Positions 45,276 to 53,056 of a DNA stretch of 64,000 bases are shown in pieces. This DNA comes from Cupriavidus sp. WGlv3 (GTDB lineage: Bacteria; Pseudomonadota; Gammaproteobacteria; Burkholderiales; Burkholderiaceae): positions 62,001 through 126,000 of the forward strand of contig NZ_JALHRX010000007.1 of NCBI RefSeq assembly GCF_023952475.1, given 5' to 3'. The position numbers were made by a program, and so were the translations under genes. The notes below the pieces were generated by a model. It had not been told where the DNA came from. It did not search any database and was given only the letters and a program-made list of their open reading frames with translations. Numbering within the stretch: the stretch's first letter is position 1; every line of letters begins with the position of its first letter.

Positions 45276-46231
45276 ACCGCCTTGCAATGGAAGCCGACGC
45301 GGCGCTGCTGGCGCCGCCGGGAACGCTGACGCGCTGGTTCGGGCAGGGACGCGTGGGTTTGTTCAGCCTGTCGCGCGCGACGCTGGCGCAGCGCCATGCG
45401 CTGCCGGCCTCGCGCTGGGTGCGCGTGCTCGACGCGATGGTGCACTACACCGACGAAGGCCCCGCCGACGGCGAGACCGTGGTGCTGATCCACGGCTTCG
45501 GCGCGTCGCTGCATACGTGGCAGGGCATCGTGCCGGCGCTGGCGCAACACTATCGCGTGCTGCGGCTGGACCTGGCTCCGTTCGGGCTGACCGGGCCGCT
45601 GCGCGACGGGCGCGGGCGCATCGAGACCATGGACGTGCAGCGCTACCGCGACTTCATCGATGCCTTCCTGGCGGCGCTTCAGGTGCGCCGCGCCAGCGTC
45701 ATCGGCAACTCATTGGGCGGGCTGATCGCGTGGGACCTCGCGGTGCGCCGGCCGGGGGCGGTCGACAAGCTGGTGCTGATCGATGCCGCGGGCTTCCCGA
45801 TGAAGCTGCCGATCTATATCGACCTGTTCCGCCATGCGCCGGTGCGCTGGTCGACGCCGTGGCTGCTGCCCGAGTGCATCATCCGCGCCGCCACGCGCGA
45901 CGTCTACGGCGATGCCGCGCGCGTGCCCGAAGCCACCTTCCGCCGCTACGTGGACTTCTTCTATGCCGAAGGCAGCCGCGAGGCCGTCGGCAAGATGGTG
46001 CCGAAGCTCGACTTCGCCCAGCTCGACACCCACCTGCTGGGCAGCGTGCGCGCGCCCACGCTGGTGCTGTGGGGCGAGCGCGACCGCTGGATCCCGCCCG
46101 CGCACGCGCAGGCCTTCGCCGAGCGCATCCCCGGGGCGCAGCTGCGCCGCTACGCGGGGCTGGGCCACGTGCCGATGGAAGAAGACCCGCAACGCGTGGC
46201 CGCAGACCTGCTGCCCTTTTTAGCGCAATGA
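45272..46231 (+). CDS. Alpha/beta-hydrolase (lipase/esterase-like)
   Basis: 319 residues from GTG 45272, which overlaps the SDR stop and has GGAGAG upstream. It has the oxyanion region VVLIHGFGASLHTWQG, nucleophile elbow GNSLGG (Ser about 147), acid in LWGERDRWIPP and His in GLGHVPMEEDP, a complete triad. It probably cleaves the ester made by the Baeyer-Villiger-type enzyme; mycobacterial LipR holds the comparable position beside MymA. No signal peptide, so cytoplasmic. Confidence 0.86.
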   Translation: MNRLAMEADAALLAPPGTLTRWFGQGRVGLFSLSRATLAQRHALPASRWVRVLDAMVHYTDEGPADGETVVLIHGFGASLHTWQGIVPALAQHYRVLRLDLAPFGLTGPLRDGRGRIETMDVQRYRDFIDAFLAALQVRRASVIGNSLGGLIAWDLAVRRPGAVDKLVLIDAAGFPMKLPIYIDLFRHAPVRWSTPWLLPECIIRAATRDVYGDAARVPEATFRRYVDFFYAEGSREAVGKMVPKLDFAQLDTHLLGSVRAPTLVLWGERDRWIPPAHAQAFAERIPGAQLRRYAGLGHVPMEEDPQRVAADLLPFLAQ

Positions 46232-46254
46232 GCTTGCCATCCAAGGAGACCGCC

Positions 46255-47130
46255 ATGATGCCAGTCCGCCGCGACGTGCATCCCCACCTGCCGCCGGAGC
46301 GCATCAGCGACTGGCACGAGCGGGGCCGCCACGTCACCCATTTCCTCAACACGCTGTCGATCTTCTTCCCGGCCGGCGAGCGCTTCTTCATGGACAGCGT
46401 GCGCAACTACCGCGACCAGGTGCAGGACCCCGAGCTGAGCCGCGCCATCGCCGGCTTTATTGGCCAGGAGGCGATGCACACGCGCGAGCACATCCTCTAC
46501 AACCGCCTGATGGAAGACGCCGGCCTGCCCGCCGCGGTGCTGGATCGCGCGGTGTGGTGGCTGCTGGACCTGCTGCGCAGGATCCTGCCCAAGTCATGGC
46601 AGCTGGCGCATACCATCGCGCTGGAGCACTACACCGCGATGCTGGCCGGCGGCGTGCTGAAGGACCCGCGTCATCTCGGCGCCAGCTCGCAGGCTGGCTA
46701 CCGGCAGGTGTGGACCTGGCACGCGCTGGAGGAAACCGAGCACAAGGCGGTGGCCTACGACGTCTGGAACACGGTGATGAAGCCCGGGCCGTACCGCTAC
46801 TTCGTGCGCACCTTCACCATGCTGACCACCACGGTGACGTTCTGGGCCATGGTGTTCGTGTTCCATATTGCGCTGGTGATGGGCGACAAGGGCTGCCGCA
46901 ACAAGCTGAGCGGGTTTGGCAGCGCGCTGCGCTTCCTGTGGACATCTCCCGGCGCGCTGCCGCGCATGATCCCGGAGTGGCTCAGCTACTTCCGCCCCGG
47001 CTTCCATCCGTGGGACGACGACAACCGCGCCGAGCTGGCCCGCATCGATCCGCTGGTGCGGGAGATCGAAGACACCGCGCGCGCCGCCGGCGTCTCCACC
47101 CGCGCACCCTCGCTGCGGGGGACGGCATGA
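46255..47130 (+). CDS. PF10118-type 'metal-dependent hydrolase' with diiron-like motif set
   Basis: 291-residue protein of the family annotated as predicted metal-dependent hydrolase (COG3687-like). Reading its helices gives E42, E72-x-x-H75 (GQEAMHTREH), E124 (ALEHYTAM) and E160-x-x-H163 (HALEETEHK). This E / ExxH / E / ExxH order is the ligand pattern of four-helix-bundle diiron proteins, so an oxygenase or oxidase role is plausible. A hydrophobic segment lies near residues 190-215. AAGGAG supports start 46255; ATG 46228 overlaps the preceding stop but has no SD. Its stop overlaps the rubredoxin start, which suggests electron delivery. Confidence 0.78.
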   Translation: MMPVRRDVHPHLPPERISDWHERGRHVTHFLNTLSIFFPAGERFFMDSVRNYRDQVQDPELSRAIAGFIGQEAMHTREHILYNRLMEDAGLPAAVLDRAVWWLLDLLRRILPKSWQLAHTIALEHYTAMLAGGVLKDPRHLGASSQAGYRQVWTWHALEETEHKAVAYDVWNTVMKPGPYRYFVRTFTMLTTTVTFWAMVFVFHIALVMGDKGCRNKLSGFGSALRFLWTSPGALPRMIPEWLSYFRPGFHPWDDDNRAELARIDPLVREIEDTARAAGVSTRAPSLRGTA

Positions 47131-47291
47131 CCATCTGGCAGTGCCGTATCTGTGGATTCGTCTATGAGGAAGCGCTTGGCATGCCCGAGCACGGCATCGC
47201 GCCCGGCACACCGTGGGGCGCGGTCCCGCCGGAATGGCGCTGCCCGGACTGCGGCATGGCGAAAGCGGATTTCGACATGGTCGCGGTATAG
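47127..47291 (+). CDS. Rubredoxin
   Basis: 54-residue iron protein with two Cys-x-x-Cys knuckles, CRICGFVY and CPDCGMAK, and the conserved W/P/G positions of rubredoxin. It carries single electrons, classically from a rubredoxin reductase to a diiron oxygenase such as AlkB. It overlaps the diiron-like gene by four bases (ATGA). No rubredoxin reductase is in the cluster, so a housekeeping one would have to reduce it. Last gene of the operon; convergent with the MerR gene 20 bases on. Confidence 0.92.
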   Translation: MTIWQCRICGFVYEEALGMPEHGIAPGTPWGAVPPEWRCPDCGMAKADFDMVAV

Positions 47292-47311
47292 GCGGCACGG
47301 GTGGATGAGGG

Positions 47312-48145
47312 CTACGGTTTGGCGCCCCCGCCCTCCTCATCGTGCAGATGCTCGATGATCGCCGCCACCCGGTCCCCCAGATACTTGTTGGCCGAGATCT
47401 CCAGCGCCCGCATCATCTCTGTCTCCGCCATCACCAGCGCCAGCGGGCGGATGCGCCACAGGATGTCGACCAGCCGCGGCACGTCCTGCGGCGGCGGCAG
47501 CTTGCCCTCGCCAAAGCGGTCCAGCTCGCGCACCACGGTGGCGACGATCTGGTCCGACACCGCCTGGAAATGCCCGCGCGACTGCGCGATGATCTCCAGC
47601 ACGTCTTCCAGCGCAAAGCCCGCGTGCGCGATTTCGGCGCCCGCGGCCAGCGCGCGCGGGCTGCGCGCCAGGTAGCCCGGTCCGTCCGGTTCCAGCAGCC
47701 CCAATGAGATCGCCTTGGCCAGCGCCGGGCGCGAGATCGCGCGGCCGAACAGCCGCGCCAGCGCCAGGTAGGAGTAGTGGCGCGGGGTCTCGTTGGTCCA
47801 CGGGCTGCTGATGGCGGTTTCCAGCCCCAGGATCGAGCGCAGGTCGTGCCCTTCGACGATGGCCTTGAGCAGCTCGGTGATATTGGCCAGCGTGTAGCCG
47901 CGCGCCAGCAGGTGGTGGATCAGCTTGAGCCGCCCAAGGTGCGCCTGGGTGTAGATGCCCACGCGCCCGCGCCGCTGCGGCGGATCGATCAGGCCGCGGT
48001 CCTGGTACGAGCGCACGTTGCGCACCGTGGTGCCGGCCACGCGCGCCAGTTCGTCGATGGTGTATTCCGGGGCGGGCGCCGGTCCGGATGCGGCGGACCC
48101 CTGGCGGGGCGAAGACGAGGGTTGGCGGCGCCGGGTCAGTGTCAT
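47312..48145 (-). CDS. MerR-family transcriptional regulator
   Basis: 277-residue regulator. After a Ser/Pro-rich head of about 27 residues is the MerR winged helix: YTIDELARVAGTTVRNVRSY, then QDRGLIDPPQRRGRVGIYT. The remaining about 190 residues are helical, without the metal-binding cysteines of MerR/CueR; they resemble no effector domain I can name. It sits convergent to the monooxygenase/rubredoxin operon and divergent from the LysR gene, so either could be its target. Confidence 0.82.
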   Translation of the reverse strand: MTLTRRRQPSSSPRQGSAASGPAPAPEYTIDELARVAGTTVRNVRSYQDRGLIDPPQRRGRVGIYTQAHLGRLKLIHHLLARGYTLANITELLKAIVEGHDLRSILGLETAISSPWTNETPRHYSYLALARLFGRAISRPALAKAISLGLLEPDGPGYLARSPRALAAGAEIAHAGFALEDVLEIIAQSRGHFQAVSDQIVATVVRELDRFGEGKLPPPQDVPRLVDILWRIRPLALVMAETEMMRALEISANKYLGDRVAAIIEHLHDEEGGGAKP

Positions 48146-48247
48146 GCGAAAAATTCTAACCGAGGAACGCGGCAGGCAAAGTGGCGGCGGGTTTTGCCGA
48201 TAATGAAGGCATTGCCCCTATCCCCACCTCCCGAGCGCCCGTTTCCC

Positions 48248-49204
48248 ATGCATATCCGCTGGCTCGAAGACTTCGTCTGCCTGGCCCAGGCCGGCAGCCT
48301 CGCGCGCGCCGCCGAGTTGCGCAACGTGACCCCGCCCGCCTTTGGCCGGCGCATGCAGGCGCTGGAGGTCTGGGCCGGCGCCCCGCTGATCGACCGCAGC
48401 GCCTTCCCGGTGCGCCTGACCGCCGAGGGGCGCCAGTTCCTGGAAGCGGCGCAGAGCGCGCTGCGCACGCTCGACGACACCCGCCTGGCGCTGCGCGCCG
48501 CGCATCGCGCCGACGCCAGCACCGTGACCATCGCCACCGGCAAGACGCTGGCGCGCTCGATGGTGCCGGCCTGGCTCGCGAGCCTGCGCGAGGCGCTGCG
48601 CCAGGACCCCGCGGCGGCCGGCTTCCGCACCCGCCTGTCGACCTTCCCGATGCACGACGCGCTGGCGATGTTCGCCGAGGGCGATGCCGATTTCCTGCTG
48701 TGCTACAGCCCGCCTGACTTGCCGGTGATGCTCGACGACGCGCGCTACCAGTTCCACCTGGCCGGCGTGGAGCGGCTGGTGTGCGTCAGCGCCGCCGACG
48801 CGCGCGGCGCGCCGCTGCACCGGCTCGGGACAGGCAAGCCCGCCGGCAAGACCGCGGCCCGGCCGGTGCCGATGATCGCCTACGCCGAGACCCTGACGCT
48901 GGGGCGCATGGTCAACCAGGAGATCGCGCGCCGCAAGCTGGCGCCGCGCCTCGACGTGATCGCGGTCAGCGACTTTGCCGAGTCGGTGCACGAGATGGTG
49001 CGCCAGCGCATGGGCCTGGCCTGGCTGCCGGCGCGGCTGATTGCCGACGACCTGCGCGACGGCCGGCTGGTGCGCGCCATCGCGGCCCCGCGCGAGGATG
49101 ATGGCGGCGACCTGGCGCTCGACATCCGCCTGTACCGCCCGCGCGCGCCGATGCGGCCGCTGGCCGAGGCCTTCTGGCAGGCCGCGGTGCAGGCGCCGCG
49201 CTAA
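48248..49204 (+). CDS. LysR-family transcriptional regulator
   Basis: 318-residue regulator with an N-terminal winged helix (IRWLEDFVCLAQAGSLARAA, then TPPAFGRRMQALEVWAGAPL) and the two-lobed effector domain. Start 48248 (MHIRWLEDF) is typical; ATG 48203 would add 15 residues. A TTGCC-N5-GGCAA site lies just after its stop and before the TctC-like gene on the same strand, so it probably regulates tctC and the aspartoacylase-like gene. Confidence 0.87.
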   Translation: MHIRWLEDFVCLAQAGSLARAAELRNVTPPAFGRRMQALEVWAGAPLIDRSAFPVRLTAEGRQFLEAAQSALRTLDDTRLALRAAHRADASTVTIATGKTLARSMVPAWLASLREALRQDPAAAGFRTRLSTFPMHDALAMFAEGDADFLLCYSPPDLPVMLDDARYQFHLAGVERLVCVSAADARGAPLHRLGTGKPAGKTAARPVPMIAYAETLTLGRMVNQEIARRKLAPRLDVIAVSDFAESVHEMVRQRMGLAWLPARLIADDLRDGRLVRAIAAPREDDGGDLALDIRLYRPRAPMRPLAEAFWQAAVQAPR

Positions 49205-49221
49205 AGCGCCTTCCGTCGTCA

Positions 49222-49250
49222 TTGCCAAATCGGCAACCGTGGTTGCCAAA
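49222..49250 (+). promoter_or_regulatory. Candidate LysR-type operator before the second tctC-like gene
   Basis: The inverted repeat TTGCC-N5-GGCAA (49222-49236) contains the LysR T-N11-A signature, and a further TTGCCAAA at 49243-49250 repeats the first half-site 21 bases later, two helical turns. It lies between the lysR stop and the TctC-like start. Confidence 0.55.
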
Positions 49251-49323
49251 GCCGCACGCCGCGCCGGTGCCGCGCTTCTAACATCGGTCCACAACCATGA
49301 TTCCGGGACACCGAGCCAATACC

Positions 49324-50304
49324 ATGAAGACCACCCTGCGCGCGGCCGCTGCCGCACTCTGCCTTGCCGCCTGCGCCGGCGCCGCTTCCAGCGCCGCCGC
49401 CGCCACCTGGCCCACCAAGCCGATCACGCTGGTGGTGGGCTACACCGCCGGCGGCAGCGTCGACCTGGTGGCCCGCACCATCGCTCCGGAACTGGGCAAG
49501 CGCCTGGGCCAGAGCGTGGTGATCGAAAACCTGGGCGGCGCCGGCGGCACCATCGGCGCGTCCAAGGTGGTCAAGGCAGAAGCCGATGGCTACACGCTGC
49601 TGATGGGCTCGGGCAGTGAAGTGTCGATCGCCCGCCTGACCAACCCGGCGGTGCGCTATGACGGCGAGAAGGACCTGGCGCCGGTGACCTTCGTCGGCAC
49701 CCAGCCGATGGTGCTGGTCGGCAAGCCGGGCCTGCCGGCGAAGAACGCGGCCGAGCTGATCGCGCTGGCCAAGGCCCAGCCGGGCAAGCTGTCGTATGCC
49801 TCGTCCGGCGTCGGCACGCCGCTGAACCTGGCGGGCGAGCTGATCAAGCAGCAGGGTCGGGTCGAGATCACGCATGTGCCGTACAAGGGCGCCTCCGCCA
49901 TGGCGACCGACCTGCTCGGCGGACAGATCGACCTGGCGGTGATGGTGCTGTCGTCGGCGCTGCCGCATATCCAGGCCAACCGCGTGCAAGCCTACGGCGT
50001 GACTGGCGCCAAGCGCTCGCCGGTGGCGCCGAACGTGCCCGCGCTGGCCGAGACGCCGGCGCTCAAGGGCGTGGACATGGGCGTGTGGTTCGGCCTGATG
50101 GGCCCGGCCAGCTTGCCCAAGCCGGTGGTCGAGCGCCTGAACACCGAGATGCAGGCCGTGCTGGCGATGCCGGACGTCAAGAAGAAGCTGGCCGAGGCCG
50201 GCGTGGAAGTGGCGCCCGCCAATCCGGCGCAGTTCGGCAGCTTTATCAAGCGCGAGACCGGGCGCTATCGCACCATCGTGCAGACGGCGGGGATCCAGCA
50301 GTAA
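49324..50304 (+). CDS. Bug/TctC-family solute-binding protein
   Basis: 326-residue periplasmic binding protein: signal peptide (1 to about 26), WPTKPITLVVGYTAGGSVDL, VVIENLGGAGGTIGASKVVK and the late Bug motif around VWFGLMGPASLPKPVVERLN. No TctA/TctB genes follow, so it must use membrane subunits encoded elsewhere or be an orphan, as is common in Cupriavidus and Bordetella. The start was chosen at MKTTLRAA; MIPGHRANT upstream lacks signal-peptide character. The M14-type enzyme follows after 111 bases and may process the imported substrate. Confidence 0.86.
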   Translation: MKTTLRAAAAALCLAACAGAASSAAAATWPTKPITLVVGYTAGGSVDLVARTIAPELGKRLGQSVVIENLGGAGGTIGASKVVKAEADGYTLLMGSGSEVSIARLTNPAVRYDGEKDLAPVTFVGTQPMVLVGKPGLPAKNAAELIALAKAQPGKLSYASSGVGTPLNLAGELIKQQGRVEITHVPYKGASAMATDLLGGQIDLAVMVLSSALPHIQANRVQAYGVTGAKRSPVAPNVPALAETPALKGVDMGVWFGLMGPASLPKPVVERLNTEMQAVLAMPDVKKKLAEAGVEVAPANPAQFGSFIKRETGRYRTIVQTAGIQQ

Positions 50305-50415
50305 GGGGGAGAGGGCCGGCGCCTGCCATGCCGCGGCGGCCCCGCAAACTCCCTGTCCCTATCACAACGACTTGGCAGGCACCGACCCGCCAGGCACCCT
50401 GAACGCACCGACTCC

Positions 50416-51393
50416 ATGACCCACCAGCCCACCGCACCCGTCGAAGCCTACCCCGTCGACGTCGCCTTCCCCGACATCCGTCCCTACGCCGCCGGCAACA
50501 CCGGCATCCCCTACCTCTACAGCTTCGACAGCGGCCAGCCCGGCCCGCACGTGATGGTCAACGCGCTGACCCATGGCAACGAAGTCTGCGGCGCCATCGC
50601 CGTCAAGGCGCTGCTGGACCACGGCCTGCGCCCGCGCCGCGGGCGCCTGACGCTGGCCTTTGCCAACGTCGATGCGTACCACCGCTTCAATCCCGCCAGC
50701 CCGGATGCCTCGCGCTTCGTCGACCAGGACTTCAACCGGGTGTGGACCGCCAAGGTGCTCGATGACGCCAGCCTGGATTCCTCGGAACTGCGCCGCGCAC
50801 GCGCGATGCGGCCGGTGATCGATACCGTCGACCTGCTGCTGGACCTGCATTCGATGCATGAGAAAAGCCGGCCGCTGATCGTCTCCGGTCCGCTGGAAAA
50901 AGGCATCGCCCTGTCGCGCGCGCTCGGTGCGCCGGCGGATGTGATCGTCGACGAAGGCCACCCCGAAGGCCGCCGCATGCGCGACTACGATGGCTTTGGC
51001 GATGCCGCCAGCCCGCGCAATGCGCTGCTGATCGAATGCGGCCAGCACTGGGAGCCCGCCGCCGTGACGGTGGCGCAGGACAGCACCGCGCGCTTCCTGC
51101 TGCATGCCGGCATCGTCGATGCAAGCGACCTGCCCACCGGCTGGCTGCAGCCGCTGCCCGCCGCGCAGCGCGTGGTGCGCGTGACCGAGCCGGTGGTGGC
51201 CGCCAGCATGGACTTCCGCTTTGCCGGCCCCTACACCGGGCTCGAGACCTTTACCGAGGCCGGGACCGTAATCGGCTGGCGCGACGGCGCGCCGGTGGTG
51301 ACGCCTTATCCGGATTGCGTGCTGGTGATGCCGTCGCTGCGCCAGTTGCGCCCGGGCGTGACCGTGGTGCGCCTGGGCCGGCTGGAGCGCTGA
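50416..51393 (+). CDS. Succinylglutamate desuccinylase/aspartoacylase-family protein
   Basis: 325-residue M14-like zinc enzyme. Zinc ligands are visible in NALTHGNEVCG (His/Glu, about residues 53-57) and LLDLHSMHEK (His about 150); a late Glu in LIECGQHW is the likely catalytic residue. AstE/AspA enzymes remove acyl groups from N-acyl amino acids. Not next to the arginine-succinyl (ast) genes; its neighbours are a LysR regulator and a binding protein, which suggests catabolism of an imported N-acyl compound. Exact substrate unknown. Confidence 0.8.
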   Translation: MTHQPTAPVEAYPVDVAFPDIRPYAAGNTGIPYLYSFDSGQPGPHVMVNALTHGNEVCGAIAVKALLDHGLRPRRGRLTLAFANVDAYHRFNPASPDASRFVDQDFNRVWTAKVLDDASLDSSELRRARAMRPVIDTVDLLLDLHSMHEKSRPLIVSGPLEKGIALSRALGAPADVIVDEGHPEGRRMRDYDGFGDAASPRNALLIECGQHWEPAAVTVAQDSTARFLLHAGIVDASDLPTGWLQPLPAAQRVVRVTEPVVAASMDFRFAGPYTGLETFTEAGTVIGWRDGAPVVTPYPDCVLVMPSLRQLRPGVTVVRLGRLER

Positions 51394-51494
51394 CCCGGGT
51401 ACGCTGGGCCGGGCGCGGCTGCGCCCGGCAGGATGCTGCGCACAGGCTCATGGCGCGGCCCTCCGGTTGACTGCAGGTGGGGTAAGCAGAAGGG

Positions 51495-52037
51495 CTAGGC
51501 GGCCGGCGCGACCACCGTGTCCGCCGGCGGCGGAGGCGGCAGCATGCCGGGGAACAGCTGCTCGACCAGCTCATCGAGCTTGGACGACGGCTGCACGAAG
51601 TTGCTCAGGTTCAGCCCGCCCGCGCTGCGGTTGGCGTTGTAGATCGCCTTGCCGACCCGGTCGCCATTGAGAAACACGGTGATGTCGGCGTTGTTCAGGT
51701 AGGTGTTCCAGTACCAGGCGCCGCGCGCGGTGTACAGCGCCACCATCGGGCACGATGCGATCGAGGTTTGCGCTTGCAGCACCTTCACCTCGAAATTGCG
51801 CCGCCGCAGCGACGACAGGAAATCCTCGACAAAGTCATTGCCGCTGACCGGGTTCACCACCACGCACAGCAGCGTGCCGTGGGCGCCGTAGTTGCCCAGC
51901 GGACCGCCGCCGGCCGGTAGCTGGAACGCCACCACGGGATCGGTGGGGTCAAGGCGGTCGACCGGCGTCACGGCCTGGTAGGTCGAGCAGGCGGTCAGCA
52001 GCAGGCCCGCGCAGGCCGCCAGCAGTGCATGGTTCAT
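51495..52037 (-). CDS. Predicted lipoprotein, unknown function
   Basis: 180 residues from MNHALLAAC with lipobox LTAC (Cys about 17). The mature part has YGAHGTLLCVVVNPVSGNDF, EVKVLQAQTSIASCPMVALY and a C-terminal Pro-rich tail (MLPPPPPAD). GGTCCT and a weak AGGA sequence lie before the ATG; the longer frame to 52088 lacks a signal peptide. It resembles small proteobacterial lipoproteins with a Sbal_3080-like pattern, but I am unsure. Outer-membrane anchored; role unknown. Confidence 0.65.
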   Translation of the reverse strand: MNHALLAACAGLLLTACSTYQAVTPVDRLDPTDPVVAFQLPAGGGPLGNYGAHGTLLCVVVNPVSGNDFVEDFLSSLRRRNFEVKVLQAQTSIASCPMVALYTARGAWYWNTYLNNADITVFLNGDRVGKAIYNANRSAGGLNLSNFVQPSSKLDELVEQLFPGMLPPPPPADTVVAPAA

Positions 52038-52191
52038 GGAAGGTCCTGGATGGCTGGGCGGCGCGCCATGGCAAGGCGCATTGGCCACCGCATACCTTCA
52101 CACTGTAGGCGCCGGCAGGCCGATCCAATCGGGCAAACAGAAGCGCAAAACGGCCGCTTCTGGCGATGCGGGTGGCGTTGCGGAGGACGCC

Positions 52192-52392
52192 TCAGCCGCC
52201 CGCGCCGCCTTGCGCCAGCCGGCCCACCAGCACCAGGCAGAGCGCGGCCAGGCACACGCCGATGACCGCCACCTGCACCCGTGTCACGGGTTTGCCGCCG
52301 AACAGCGTCTGGCTGAGCCAGGCGGGCGAGATCACGCCGACGAGGGTCGCCACCATGATCAGGATGGCAAGGACGGACAGCACGGATTGCAT
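52192..52392 (-). CDS. Small two-helix membrane protein, unknown
   Basis: 66 residues: helix 1 about residues 3-24 (VLSVLAILIMVATLVGVISP), a short loop with a Lys/Arg pair (FGGKPVTRVQ), helix 2 about 42-61 (VAVIGVCLAALCLVLVGRL), and a Gly-rich end. The pattern is typical of a real small membrane protein. The longer frame upstream of MQSVLSV is not supported. It follows the OB-fold gene by 32 bases, so they may be co-transcribed. Confidence 0.6.
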   Translation of the reverse strand: MQSVLSVLAILIMVATLVGVISPAWLSQTLFGGKPVTRVQVAVIGVCLAALCLVLVGRLAQGGAGG

Positions 52393-52424
52393 GGCGGGTA
52401 ACTCCGGAATCGTCGCGGGTGCGA

Positions 52425-53006
52425 TCAGTTGGCGCCGCCGCGCAGCAGGCAGTCGCGCAGCAGCGGCATGCCGTCGGCCAGACCCGCGCCGTTGCACTCC
52501 ACCGCCACCTTCTGCCCGCGCCGCACCATGGTGGCGCGGGCTTCCACTTCGCACTCGCGCCCGGCCGGGCCGCAGATCTGGCGCGGCAGCAGCAGCGCGC
52601 GCACATTCGCGCCCGGGTCGTTGGTGCGGATATCGACAAAGACCTGCTCGCCGTCGCGGCGGATGCCGCTGGCGACGCCTTCGACGATCAGGTACTGGTT
52701 CAGGTAGTCGCGGTCCGCCTGGCCGGGATTGTTGCGGTAGGCAGCCAGCAGCGCATCGGCCTGCAGCTGCGGCAGGCGGTCGGCGGGGCGTTGCGGGTCG
52801 ATGCTGACCGGGTCCAGCGTGCCGTTGCGCGGCACGCCGCGCACCTCGCTCGCCGGCACCGCGCTGGCCGCGGCCTGCGCATCGGACTGCGCCTCGGGCG
52901 CCGCGCCGCCAACATCGTCGCGGCGGTCATTGCCGGCAAACCACAACATGCCAAGGACGGCCACGGCGACGATGGCAATGAGGATTTGCTGGGTGCGGTT
53001 CAACAT
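52425..53006 (-). CDS. Membrane-anchored tRNA_anti-like OB-fold protein
   Basis: 193 residues with an N-terminal membrane anchor (QQILIAIVAVAVLGMLWFAG, about residues 6-25), a low-complexity Ala/Asp linker and a C-terminal OB-fold of the tRNA_anti-like type: LNQYLIVEGVASGIRRDGEQ, VFVDIRT, and MVRRGQKVAVECNGAGLADG with two or three Cys (CGPAGREC). Such domains occur in exported proteins of unknown function; nucleic-acid binding is not established. The start has AGGACC nearby, weak. Confidence 0.68.
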   Translation of the reverse strand: MLNRTQQILIAIVAVAVLGMLWFAGNDRRDDVGGAAPEAQSDAQAAASAVPASEVRGVPRNGTLDPVSIDPQRPADRLPQLQADALLAAYRNNPGQADRDYLNQYLIVEGVASGIRRDGEQVFVDIRTNDPGANVRALLLPRQICGPAGRECEVEARATMVRRGQKVAVECNGAGLADGMPLLRDCLLRGGAN

Positions 53007-53056
53007 CGGGAAGGTCCTGCGTCAGTGAAAGCGGATGGCGGAAGCCGAAGGGCGAA

